The notes under the pieces: generated by a model
Told to the model about the DNA's origin: nothing
Database searches by the model: none
What the model saw: only the letters and a program-made list of their open reading frames with translations
In this document: positions 43,949 through 52,642 of the stretch, in pieces
Layout of the letters: each line of letters opens with the position of its first letter
Position numbering within the stretch: position 1 is the first letter of the stretch
Origin: Falsiruegeria mediterranea M17
GTDB lineage: Bacteria > Pseudomonadota > Alphaproteobacteria > Rhodobacterales > Rhodobacteraceae
Length of the DNA: 64,000 nt
Direction: 5' to 3'
Assembly (NCBI RefSeq): GCF_900302455.1
Contig: NZ_ONZG01000005.1
Span: 248,001-312,000 of the forward strand
Made by a program: the position numbers and the translations under genes

Positions 43949-45202
43949 TTAAAGATTTACCCTCAACCTCAACCCGAACACCAGCGGGTCGTTTGGGTTT
44001 GATCCAGGATTGTTGAGGTACTGAACATCTGCGGTCAGCGCCAGATTGTCTGCCAGATCCAACCGGTAAAATGCCTCAACAGTTGTTTGTTTTGGAAGTC
44101 CCGGTGTTGTCAAATCAGCTACCGTGACAGCCAAGCCAAACAGATCGTCATAGGCTCCGGGTCGCCACAACAAGCCTGCGTTTACAGCCTTTTCTGCCAG
44201 TGCCCCACCACCGTTGGACCAACCCAGTCGTCCAAAGACCATCAGATCATTTTCAAATGTGTGGTTGGCAGCCAAGGTCAGACCGTATGTTTCTGGCACG
44301 CCTGCATCCTGACGCGCGTCCGTGTGGAAAATTCCAAGATGAACGTTTGTCAGAAACCTTTTGGAACGCTCCGGTGTCCATCCGATTTCCGCATATTTGT
44401 AAAATTCGCTACCACCGGGAAACCATTCTATATCGGTCAAAGACCCATTTGCATCACTGACCACCCCCAAGGCGTAGATCTGGTCGGTCAGATATCCGCC
44501 CGCCACTAGACCGAACCCTGGATCGGGAATCGGTAAGACCGGGCTGAACATGATCGAAAAGTTCGAAAATGTTGTTCGTGGGTTCACGTATCCAAGAATG
44601 TCAGAGTAGTCGCCGGGATCGATGCGGCCGACGACATATCCCCCTCGCCCATTTCCAAATCCCTGCTGCCAGTATGCGACCGACAGAGTTGTATCCGTGT
44701 CCCCAAAAGTAACACCAGTGGCGCCTTGATAGCCGATCTGACCAGCTAATGCCGAAGGCGCAATGGGCTGGCCCAGCCGATGCCGGTTTTCCAGAATGAA
44801 GACAAAGCTACCGGGGTTTGCGCCGCCTCGGTTTGCCAATTCCCATGTGCCGATCATCCTGAGTTGCCCCGAGGTGGACTCGTCTTGGCCAGTCAGATCA
44901 TGCGAACTGCGCTAATACAGGGCCTGATAGTCAAAGCTGAGCGCCAAACCTGTGTTTTCCCGGAACCGACCCAAAGACTGTTCTATCGGATCAAGGGCAC
45001 GGTCCAGACCCGGCCAACGCGACTCTTCCAGCCGTCGCAGCCTATCCTGTTCCTGTTGCGCGCTGGCGGATCCCGGACCACCCAATGACGCTTGCGCTGC
45101 CGCTTCGAGCTTTTTGACGTCTTGCGCAGAGGCAGACATAGCGGAAACGAACAGACAGATTGCACCAAACAAGCGCGTGAGGTGAGATGACAGTGCATTC
45201 AT
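43949..45202 (-). pseudogene. OprB-like outer-membrane porin interrupted by an in-frame amber codon
   Basis: The start (45202) gives a signal peptide (cleavage after SASA) and a short coiled region, then FRENTGLALSFDYQALY. A TAG follows at 44912-44914. The same frame continues without any other stop for 320 codons to 43949, through 18 codons, ATG at 44857 and a beta-rich sequence typical of carbohydrate-selective porins (OprB), ending LRLRVNL. A CAG-to-TAG change would explain it, as Gln is common after ALY in such proteins. As read, only a 96-residue stub would be made. It is the last gene of the operon; its start overlaps the HlyD gene stop (ATGA). Confidence 0.8.
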
Positions 45203-46122
45203 AGAAAATTCATCCAGGTTGTCATGCGAAGGGTGATTTGCCGGATAACCCCAAGTGATCCGACCTTATCGGTCATGATAGCGGCTTGCCCGGATACTCC
45301 GGGTGTCAGGGCTTCACCCTGCAGATCGACACTCAGCTCGACAGCATAGGTAGTATCGCGGATCTCAGGGACATCCGGGGTCTTGCCGCTGGTGTTAAAT
45401 TCGGCATGCGGTGCGGATTGGTATAGCTTGCTGACTGACGCGGCAAAAGTTTGCCCGGGAAGGCTGCGGAACACGACTTCTGCAGGCTGACCAGGCCGAA
45501 CATGACGGATCGCGTTCTGTTTGACGATCATCGCGACAATGGGCCTATCGACATCCAGTACTGCCATCACGTCCTGACCCGCGGCCACCCGATTGCCGGG
45601 CAACAGCACGACAGATGGAACGATACCGTCCATTGGCGCTCGCACGGTGGTGTTTTCCAGGTCGATTTTGGCGAGGTTCATCTGTGCGCGGGCCATTTCG
45701 ACTTCGGCTTCGGCGGCTTCGGTTTCGGCCTCTGCAACGGCTTGACGTGCGAACAGTTGGCGTTTTCGCGTGAGTTGCTCCTCGGCTAGTTTCAGCCGCG
45801 CCTCGGCTTGTCGAACATTCGCAGCATAGGGCTCTGGATCGACCCGGAACAACACGTCACCGGTCTTAAGCGGCGTCCAAGAAGCCACCGGCACTTCAAT
45901 TACCGGGCCGGTAACAGACGGCCGCACCTGAACCGAAGAGACGACAACTGATACCGGCCCGACTGGAGCGATCCAGCTCAGTGGAAGAAAGATGATCGCC
46001 TGCGCGGCTGCCCAGACGACAACCGGGGAAATCTTCATCCAGAGGTGCCATTTCTTGAGGATACCAACCTTTACCAACAGCCAGAGAAACCCCATCCAGA
46101 TCGCAATGATAAGGGTGATCAT
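45199..46122 (-). CDS. HlyD-family membrane fusion protein (YiaV-like)
   Basis: A 307-residue periplasmic adaptor anchored by one N-terminal hydrophobic segment (ITLIIAIWMGFLWLLVKVG) plus a second (about 33-55). The biotinyl-lipoyl half-motifs flank an alpha-hairpin rich in Ala/Glu (AEAETEAAEAEVEMARAQ), followed by the beta-barrel part with GNRVAAGQDVMAV. It overlaps both neighbours by ATGA and is preceded by a DUF3302 protein, as for YiaW-YiaV in E. coli. No ATPase or RND pump is present nearby, so the partner may be the porin-like product downstream. Confidence 0.88.
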   Translation of the reverse strand: MITLIIAIWMGFLWLLVKVGILKKWHLWMKISPVVVWAAAQAIIFLPLSWIAPVGPVSVVVSSVQVRPSVTGPVIEVPVASWTPLKTGDVLFRVDPEPYAANVRQAEARLKLAEEQLTRKRQLFARQAVAEAETEAAEAEVEMARAQMNLAKIDLENTTVRAPMDGIVPSVVLLPGNRVAAGQDVMAVLDVDRPIVAMIVKQNAIRHVRPGQPAEVVFRSLPGQTFAASVSKLYQSAPHAEFNTSGKTPDVPEIRDTTYAVELSVDLQGEALTPGVSGQAAIMTDKVGSLGVIRQITLRMTTWMNFL

Positions 46123-46370
46123 GCTGAGCCCTCCGACGTATTGATTTCGGCGTCAGGGGTTCCCGCATAGGCCCAGATCAGCACCAGGGGGAAGAAAACT
46201 CCGCCGGCAATCAACGTAATCCAGCCGCCGACAGTTACCGCACTGCGGTAAGGATGATTGCGTTTTGCCGCGACCCGGCCGGGCCACCCGCCGATGAACA
46301 CAATCACTCCAATTGCCAGCGCGCCCATAAATGCCAGCATACCCAATGCGGCATAGTCCAATCCAGTCAC
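46119..46370 (-). CDS. Small membrane protein, DUF3302 family (YiaW-like)
   Basis: About 83 residues with two hydrophobic helices. The conserved core is LDYAALGMLAFM, then PGRVAAKRNHPYRSAVTVGGW and a second helix ending LIWAYAG, which matches DUF3302/YiaW. I use the GTG at 46370 (the family starts just before LDY); a GTG at 46388 would add six residues. Its 3' end overlaps the HlyD gene. YiaW has no established function; the constant pairing with a YiaV-like adaptor points to a shared envelope role. Confidence 0.82.
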   Translation of the reverse strand: MTGLDYAALGMLAFMGALAIGVIVFIGGWPGRVAAKRNHPYRSAVTVGGWITLIAGGVFFPLVLIWAYAGTPDAEINTSEGSA

Positions 46371-46395
46371 GACCAGAACCCTTCCCACTCGAACT

Positions 46396-46791
46396 TCATT
46401 TCATGTCATCCGCTGCTTTGACTTCGGAAACACGTTCCAGAGCCGTGCCCATGTCCGCGCTGCTCATCAATTCGATCATTTGGTAATCATCCAACACCCC
46501 GTCTCCCAGACGCGTGAGATAGAACGCTTGGATAAAGGTGGGGTCATCGGGAAGGGATACCGTGATATAGTTCTTACCGTTCCCAAATCCCCAATAGTAG
46601 CTGAGAAGCTCACCGCCAAGCGCCTCGATGCCGCCCTTGACCGCAGCGGCACGGTCGCCCGGGTTTGCAATCTGTATTTCCCACGCCGCACTGTTTGGCG
46701 TGCCTATAAACAGAAAGGTGCGCATGTCCGGGACATCTTCCGCAGCAGCCATGGAACCGCAAAGCAACATTGGGAACAGAAGTTTATTCAT
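46396..46791 (-). CDS. Exported GYD-domain-like protein
   Basis: A 131-residue protein with a short signal peptide (MNKLLFPMLLCGSMAAA). The mature part (about 25-115) resembles a GYD domain: a start strand, NPGDRAAAVKGGIEALGGELLSYYWGFG, then a strand of charge/hydrophobic alternation and a helix. GYD proteins are small ferredoxin-like-fold proteins of unknown role, usually cytoplasmic; export is unusual. It is the middle gene of the porin/HlyD/dipeptidase-like operon. Confidence 0.65.
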   Translation of the reverse strand: MNKLLFPMLLCGSMAAAEDVPDMRTFLFIGTPNSAAWEIQIANPGDRAAAVKGGIEALGGELLSYYWGFGNGKNYITVSLPDDPTFIQAFYLTRLGDGVLDDYQMIELMSSADMGTALERVSEVKAADDMK

Positions 46792-46817
46792 GTGGTCACC
46801 TCATTGATTATTTGGGT

Positions 46818-47990
46818 TCATTCACCCCAGTTCGCTTTGTAAAGCCGCATCAGATTTGCCCCCATCACGCCACGAATGTCGCCCTCGCTCCAGCCGTGCT
46901 CTTCTTCTAGAGTCCGGGCCACGGCCCAAACATCCGCCGGGGGTGCCATATGTGTCGGCAGACCATAACCTTGCGCTGGTGGGTATTTTTCCGGGTTCCT
47001 GATGATCGGATCGAGCGCCACACCATAGTTCTCGACGTAATCCACCCCGAAGCATGTCGCCTGTTTTCCAACCATCTGGCCGATGAAGTCGATGTGCTTG
47101 GCAATGGATTTGGGCGTTGCAGACCCTTGAGGGTTCAAGAAGCCACCAAGAAAGTTCACGCAAATGACACCGCCTGTGGCCGCGACTGCGCGAATGGCTT
47201 CACTGGATACGTTGCGGTAATTGTCATAAAGCTCAGCTGAATTGCTGTGCGAGATCATCATGGGTTTGGTGGTGATTTCGGCAGCATCAATGCAGGTCTG
47301 CCAGGAAGAGTGCGAGCAGTCGACAATCATACCCACACGGTTCATTTCGGCGACAACCTTGTAGCCCAGTTCCGTCATACCGGGGTCGATGATCAGAGGA
47401 TCATTGGCCACCATTCCAGCTGAATATGCTCCGGTTTGGTTGTAGCTGAAGTTCATCTGCCGGATGCCGAGGTCCCAGTACTTCTGAACATAGGCAAGAT
47501 TTTCATCCAGCATATCCATGCTCTGGGAATTCATCATGATGGCAACTTTGCCAGCGTCCTTTGCCTCGTGCAGATGCTGGACCGTTGTCGCAAGCGTGAA
47601 GCGATCAGCGTTATCCTCTATCCATTTCTGCATTACGTCGATGCGTTCAAGAACGGCAAGAGCGCCTTCGGACCCGTTTGAGATCGTCGTGCTGAATGCC
47701 GCAAACCCGTATTCTTCGTAGTGTCCCGCAAGATTTTCCCAGTCTTTCAACAGGAAATTGATGCTTTCAAATCCAGGCGACCCAACCGCAAGCGCGTCGA
47801 TCATGAACGCATCAGCATAACGTTCGCGATACGGCAGATCACCATCGCGCGCGTCGTCCCCGCGTGGGTCAGCCATTTCAACAAGTTTCTCGATACGGGC
47901 CGCAATTTCTTCATCGCTGGGGTTCTGAGCCAAGGCAGGGGTAGAGAATGCCGTCACTCCGGCCAGAAGGGCAATTAGGCGCGTTTTCAT
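46818..47990 (-). CDS. Exported membrane dipeptidase-family protein, metal site incomplete
   Basis: A 390-residue protein with a Sec signal (cleavage after ALAQ). The TIM barrel contains IVDCSHSS (His227) and ISHSNS (His248), the two His of M19 dipeptidases. As in the dipeptidase-like gene at 18.2 kb, the His-x-Asp motif is absent (FMIDALAVGSPG) and the bridging Glu motif is replaced (MMNSQSMDM). It is therefore a divergent family member whose substrate is not obviously a dipeptide. It is followed by the GYD-like gene after 26 bases and preceded by the decayed amidohydrolase. Confidence 0.85.
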   Translation of the reverse strand: MKTRLIALLAGVTAFSTPALAQNPSDEEIAARIEKLVEMADPRGDDARDGDLPYRERYADAFMIDALAVGSPGFESINFLLKDWENLAGHYEEYGFAAFSTTISNGSEGALAVLERIDVMQKWIEDNADRFTLATTVQHLHEAKDAGKVAIMMNSQSMDMLDENLAYVQKYWDLGIRQMNFSYNQTGAYSAGMVANDPLIIDPGMTELGYKVVAEMNRVGMIVDCSHSSWQTCIDAAEITTKPMMISHSNSAELYDNYRNVSSEAIRAVAATGGVICVNFLGGFLNPQGSATPKSIAKHIDFIGQMVGKQATCFGVDYVENYGVALDPIIRNPEKYPPAQGYGLPTHMAPPADVWAVARTLEEEHGWSEGDIRGVMGANLMRLYKANWGE

Positions 47991-48050
47991 TTTTCAATCT
48001 CCAAGAAATTGATGTTGGGCAGAGGCCTATGCCCCTGCCCAATAGCGGTT

Positions 48051-49253
48051 TCAATCCAGCGTGTTTTTGTAGAATGTACCGTCTTTCATAATCACACGGA
48101 TGGTGTCGAAACCTTCTTCTCGGGGTTCTGCGTCAAACCACTTTGACTGGGCGCCCAGGACAGATAGGTCTTCCAATGGGTTGCCGTCGACGATCAGGAT
48201 ATCGGCATAGGCTCCCGCTTTGATTACGCCCAGTTGTTCAGGATAAGGATTGCGCTGGCCGGTCAACTGGGCCAACTCGCCCGCCGTGGACGTGGCCGAG
48301 ACCAGCATGGCATGATTGCCGAACCAGTCGGCAAACTGATACTTTTCAAAATCACGATGGGCACGGCCCTGATCGAGCGTTGAGAGCACTGTATCAACGT
48401 TGTGGACGACCTTGGGCTTGTACTTTTTGACCAGTTCGATGAGATCTTTGCTCTGGTCCTGCGCAATTGTCAGTTTGTCTCCTGCAGGAGTGCCCTATGC
48501 AAAGTTAGGGTGCTCGAACAGAATTGGCGAGAACCCGGCGGTGTTCAGCGACCAGAAGACTCCTTCGTCGGCCATGCGCTTTACTGTTTCTTCAGTAACC
48601 ATCTGGCCGTGTTCGATGACCTTTACGCCTGCATCCAATGCCATTTGGACAGTCTCGTCCGTGTAGGCGTGTGTGAAGGCATAGGTATCTTAAAAGGCCG
48701 CGACCTCTACGGCCGCCCTAATTTCTTCCACGCCGTACCCTACAGACCAAAGCGGGTCCAATTCCGAAGAGACGCCACCGCCGACCGTGAGTTTGATCTG
48801 CGTCGCCCCATAGCTGAGGTTCCGGCGTGCGGCTGTCCTGATTTCGTCCACTCCATCTGCAACGACTGCAAGATTGAGTTGCTCCACCTGTGCGACCGGG
48901 CCGCCTTCAGCACGGGCACGGGGGCTGCGCCAGTCCGTGTGACCGGATTGTGGACCGATGCACGCACCACTCGGATAAATTCGCGGCCCGGCCAAGATTC
49001 CCTGATCGATAAGTTTCTTCATCTCGTCGCCTTGACCACAGGCATCCCGAACCGTCGTGTGCCAAGGTAGTGAGGCATCACCGTCTTGCGTTGTTTGCGA
49101 AAGCTGGTCTCGGGTTTTGGGCCAGCGTCGTCTCGGTTGCGCAGGGGCAAGACACACAAAACCGTGAAGACATGGATAGTATGGATCGTGACATCGCTGA
49201 AACGCTGGCGACGGCCGCGCTGATCTGGTGGTGGTCAGGTCCAGACCATCCAA
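48051..49253 (-). pseudogene. Decayed metal-dependent amidohydrolase
   Basis: A prolidase/imidazolonepropionase-like amidohydrolase broken in at least three places. A single frame carries TTVRDACG, GPRIYPSGACIG, ATQIKLTVGGG, then TAA at 48690-48692, FTHAYTDETVQMALDAGVKV and IEHGQMV, then TAG at 48495-48497, and the C-terminal QRNPYPEQLGVIKAGAYADI with the usual LIVDGNPLEDLS. The 5' part, upstream of about 49080, has no recognisable signal peptide or N-terminal metal motif and seems deleted or frameshifted. The conserved metal-site His pairs remain, so decay is fairly recent. It lies upstream of the dipeptidase-like gene in one direction. Confidence 0.8.
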
Positions 49254-49807
49254 GGATCAAACCAGATTGACGGCCATCTTGGCCGCTCATGGATGGCATG
49301 GTGCAGCGACGGGCTCGGGGCCTTGCAGCCCCTCGGGCTCAAAATACCAACGCATCAGTTCTATCATACTGGATTAAAGAGACTTTTCCCTCTCTGGATT
49401 TGTGAAGCAAGGCGACGACGAGCCAACCTGTTCTCTGCTCGGGTAGAGCAGAAAACCTTTCTGATCCCGCTCAGGTGAAGTCGATAGTGCGGATGCGTTT
49501 GTGCTTCTTCTGAAATGGTCGAAATTCCAAATCTCGGACAATCTACTTTTCAGAACCAAGAGTTTTTGGTGTGTTTCATTGGAGTTGAGCTCTGAAAATG
49601 CGCAAGTGTTTCAGTGATCTACTTTGTGACCGCCCCCGTAGTACTCCCATCGTTTGTCATGCCGACAGGCAAATCCAAGGGCCATGGCACCTAGGTTCCT
49701 GACGGCTGGGCTGAGCAAAACAGTACGGAGAGCACAAAGCTCGCGCACGGAAACCGGACGCTCTGGGACAGAGCATTTCTGCTGCGAGACAGCAAAGGGG
49801 AGAAAAC
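49254..49807. other. Gap of 554 bases upstream of the FAS1-RTX gene
   Basis: No frame here shows family resemblance. It begins where the amidohydrolase decay ends and may hold scrambled remnants of its 5' end; it must also carry the promoter of the FAS1-RTX gene. I could not identify a mobile element or terminator in it. Confidence 0.4.
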
Positions 49808-51703
49808 ATGGTTACCATCAAGGACGTCGCGATCGGAAGCGCCGATCTAAGTATCTTGGTAAACGTTCTGCAATTTCTGGACGACAACATAGAAAACTCG
49901 GCACTTGTCGACACAGTCGGCGATGCTGGCAACGATTTGACAGTTTTTGCGCCGACAAACGCTGCCTTTTCACAGTTGGCGACAGATCTTGGGTTTATGG
50001 GCGACCCGGATGACCAAGGGGCCGTCATTGGGTTTCTTGCGGGCAACGTGCCCGTCGAAACATTGAACGCAGTTGTTCTCTACCACGTCTCTGCTGGCGC
50101 CCAGTCGGCGATGGATATCGCCGCCAACGGGACAGTGACAACCCTTCAGGGAGGGACGATTTCCACCGGTTCCCTTCCGACATTGCAGGATGTGGAACCC
50201 GACCTTTTGGATCCAACTCTGATCAGCACGGACAACTTCGCAAGCAACGGCGTGGTGCACATCATTGATCGTGTTCTTTTGCCGGTCGATCTGCCTGGAA
50301 ACGATGTACCCAGCATCACGGGAACCGTCGTTGCAGCCAGTGGTGCTGCCGGGTTTGATGACAACGGCGGGGATTTTGACCTGCTGCGCGAAGCTGTTAC
50401 AGCAGCAAATCTTGCCGGAAGTCTTGATGCGCCCGGTGATTTCACCGTCTTTGCGCCGAATGATGCGGCCTTCGTTGGCCTGTCTCAGGCTCTGGGGTAC
50501 GGCGGCGGCGACGAAGCTGGCGCCTTGACATATATTCTGGATAGCTTGCGTTTGCTCAGTGCCGGGGAAGATCCGATTGACCTGCTCAGCACGGTTTTGA
50601 CGTACCACGTGGCCGGTGAAAGCCTGCAATCGAGTCAGGTGATCGCAGCCGGGCAAGTGACAACACTGCAAACCGGCACCCTGACAGTTGACGGAACCAG
50701 CCTGGTCGACGCAGATCCCGATATTCCCAACCCGAATTTAATTGCCTTGGATATTCAGGCGTCCAACGGAATCGTGCACGTGCTCGATGGCGTCCTGATC
50801 CCAGCGGATTTGTTGCAAAGCGACGGATCGAATGATGTCGATTTCATCATTGGCGATGACACGGATCAAGTCTTGGCAACTGGCGCCGACAACGACCTGA
50901 TAGATGGTCGCGGTGGCCGAGACGAAATAGACGCTGGCGCAGGCAATGACATTGTTCTGGGCGGCGATGGAAACGACATCATCCGCGGCGGGACCGGCGA
51001 CGACACGCTGAAAGGCGAAGGTGGCAACGATTGGTTCGTGTCGGTTGGCGGCAACAACATCATCGCTGGCGGAGACGGGTTCGACTTCATCACCTATGCA
51101 GATGTATCTGTCGGCGTTCAGGTGAATACAGCATCTGGGCAAGCCAACAATGGGAACGGTATTGACACGTTTAACGACGTGGAAGGCATCACAGGTTCAT
51201 CGCAAGGTGATACATTCACGACTGGAGACGGAGCCAACTACATTCGTGGCTTGGGCGGCCGCGATGTCTTTGACTTCTCCGAGGGCGGTTCGCACGTCGC
51301 AGTCGGCGGGGCCGGTGCGGACCTGGTGACATATCTGAACGCAGATGAAGGTGTTGAGGCTTCTCTTCTGCGCGGTCGAGGGTATGAGGGTGATCGATAT
51401 TCCAATGTCGAATACCTTCAGGGCTCGGATTTTGACGACCAACTTTCAGGTGACCGGCACAACAACTACCTTCTTGGCGAAAACGGCGATGATGTCTTGG
51501 TTGGCGCCGCAGGCAACGACCTGATCTCTGGCGGGCTTGGCACAGACACCGCGGTGTATTTCGGCAACCGAAGCGACTACAGCATAACCCTGACGGGCAA
51601 CCAGGCACGGGTTGAGTTCATTGGCGCGACAGGCGGTGATGGAACTGACCTGTTGGTGAACGTGGAAGTCCTGTCGTTTGCAGACGGCGATTTCATCCTA
51701 TAG
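49808..51703 (+). CDS. Secreted protein with two FAS1 domains and RTX calcium-binding repeats
   Basis: A 631-residue acidic protein. Two fasciclin (FAS1) domains occupy about 5-165 and 180-345; each has TVFAPT/PN-AAF and the H-box region ending SNGVVHIIDRVLLP or SNGIVHVLDGVLIP. From about 350 come glycine/aspartate nonapeptides of the RTX type (AGAGNDIVLGGDGNDIIRG, then a second block near 555-575), which bind calcium. There is no N-terminal signal, so secretion by a type I system through the C-terminus is expected. AAAGGGGAG precedes the ATG. FAS1 domains mediate adhesion, so a cell-surface or biofilm adhesin is likely. Confidence 0.9.
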   Translation: MVTIKDVAIGSADLSILVNVLQFLDDNIENSALVDTVGDAGNDLTVFAPTNAAFSQLATDLGFMGDPDDQGAVIGFLAGNVPVETLNAVVLYHVSAGAQSAMDIAANGTVTTLQGGTISTGSLPTLQDVEPDLLDPTLISTDNFASNGVVHIIDRVLLPVDLPGNDVPSITGTVVAASGAAGFDDNGGDFDLLREAVTAANLAGSLDAPGDFTVFAPNDAAFVGLSQALGYGGGDEAGALTYILDSLRLLSAGEDPIDLLSTVLTYHVAGESLQSSQVIAAGQVTTLQTGTLTVDGTSLVDADPDIPNPNLIALDIQASNGIVHVLDGVLIPADLLQSDGSNDVDFIIGDDTDQVLATGADNDLIDGRGGRDEIDAGAGNDIVLGGDGNDIIRGGTGDDTLKGEGGNDWFVSVGGNNIIAGGDGFDFITYADVSVGVQVNTASGQANNGNGIDTFNDVEGITGSSQGDTFTTGDGANYIRGLGGRDVFDFSEGGSHVAVGGAGADLVTYLNADEGVEASLLRGRGYEGDRYSNVEYLQGSDFDDQLSGDRHNNYLLGENGDDVLVGAAGNDLISGGLGTDTAVYFGNRSDYSITLTGNQARVEFIGATGGDGTDLLVNVEVLSFADGDFIL

Positions 51704-51712
51704 CGACAACAT

Positions 51713-51739
51713 CGGAGGGTGGTGCTTTGCTGCCCTCCG
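51713..51739 (+). terminator. Hairpin after the FAS1-RTX gene
   Basis: CGGAGGG (51713-51719) and CCCTCCG (51733-51739) form a perfect 7-bp stem over a 13-base loop, ten bases past the stop. No T-run follows, so termination efficiency is uncertain. Confidence 0.45.
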
Positions 51740-52191
51740 GCCTCTCTACACGCTGGCTAGTGGCATCAAATGCCAGAGCGGCAAGCAAAACCCGGCCGCA
51801 GAGAGGATCAGTTCGCTCGTCTCTGCACGCTAAAGGCGAATGGGAACGCTCGACCAACAAGCTGCGCAGACCCGCGAAGATCCCCCGCCCGTTGCTTGCC
51901 CACCTTCGACGCTGGAAGGCGCAGGGTTGCGTCTGGGCCGTCGAATATCAGGGCGCACGTGTTGGCGACATCAAGCGCGCCTTTGCCAAGGCAACAACAG
52001 ATGCCAAGGTGCAACCTTGCACACCTCACACCCTGAAACACACGGCAATCACATGGGCCTTGCAAAACGGCGCGACGATCTGGGACGCCGCTGGATACTT
52101 CTCCACCAGCCCAGAAACGATTGCGAAGGTCTACGGCCACCACTCGCCAGACTTCCAAGAATCGGCTCTGAAAGCCGTTGAGCGCCGGTAA
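51727..52191 (+). pseudogene. C-terminal fragment of a tyrosine recombinase (integrase)
   Basis: About 150 codons without a credible start. From about codon 28 (51808) it matches the catalytic half of phage-type integrases: KIPRPLLAHLRRW, then TPHTLKHTAITWALQNG (HxxR/K box with Lys in the second position) and VYGHHSPDF with the Tyr nucleophile. The N-terminal DNA-binding domain is missing, so it is a remnant of an integrated element. Its 3' end lies 45 bases from a tRNA-Arg gene, the classic position for an integrase at its attachment site. Confidence 0.82.
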
Positions 52192-52235
52192 CCCGCGCGC
52201 ACTTCCCGAAACACCTTCTAAGACGTTGAAATTAT

Positions 52236-52312
52236 TGGCGGTCCCAACAGGATTCGAACCTGTGACCTCTTGCTTCGGAGGCAAGCACTCTATCCAGCTG
52301 AGCTATGGGACC
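52236..52312 (-). tRNA. tRNA-Arg (anticodon CCG)
   Basis: The minus strand reads a complete cloverleaf of 77 bases including an encoded CCA. Acceptor GGTCCCA pairs with TGGGACC, discriminator G; D arm GCTCAGCTGGATAGAGT; anticodon stem CTTGC/GCAAG with loop CTCCGAA (anticodon CCG, Arg codon CGG); T arm with GGTTCGAATCC. It is intact and adjacent to an integrase remnant, so it is probably the attachment site of one or more past elements. Confidence 0.95.
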
Positions 52313-52400
52313 GCACCGTTTCTGTTACATGTAACAAAAACAACGTGGCATGGAAGCCAATTTTTTATTCAAGCACAGTAGCTTAGCATTTTAGATACGT

Positions 52401-52442
52401 GCCTTCGGAGGGCAACGCTCTATCCAGCTGAGCTACTGGACC
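52401..52442 (-). repeat. tRNA-Arg-like 5'-half fragment (copy 2)
   Basis: The minus strand begins GGTCCAGTAGCTCAGCTGGATAGAGCG and runs into CCCTCCGAAGG. It matches the tRNA-Arg gene over the acceptor 5' strand, D arm and anticodon loop, then diverges. No T arm or 3' acceptor follows, so it is not a working tRNA. It probably marks the end of a former integrated element. Confidence 0.75.
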
Positions 52443-52518
52443 GCATCTATTCTACACACTCAAGAGACACGCTTGCGTCTTTATCCTGTGCAATCAGCAC
52501 CTTAACCTCTGGTCGCTC

Positions 52519-52560
52519 CGCCTTCGGAGGGCAGCGCTCTACCAGCTAAGCTACAAGTGC
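52519..52560 (-). repeat. tRNA-like 5'-half fragment (copy 3)
   Basis: The minus strand reads GCACTTGTAGCTTAGCTGGTAGAGCGCTG then CCCTCCGAAGG. The D arm and anticodon loop again match tRNA-Arg(CCG) while the acceptor 5' strand differs; the 3' half is absent. The shared CTCCGAAG core ends all three copies at the same place, suggesting a crossover point in the anticodon loop. Confidence 0.65.
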
Positions 52561-52642
52561 CTATGGATGGGCTATAAAAGATCACTTGCCCCTCTGCAAT
52601 CGGAAAAGCCGAAATTTCTTCGGCTTCTCCAAGCACTCGCGG

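Noticed and set aside
49254-49807. Possible insertion sequence next to the decayed amidohydrolase
   Set aside because: No transposase motif, terminal inverted repeat or target duplication could be found by eye.
52401-52560. Two additional tRNA genes
   Set aside because: Both copies have a D arm and anticodon loop but no T arm (no GGTTCGA) and no 3' acceptor strand, so they are fragments.
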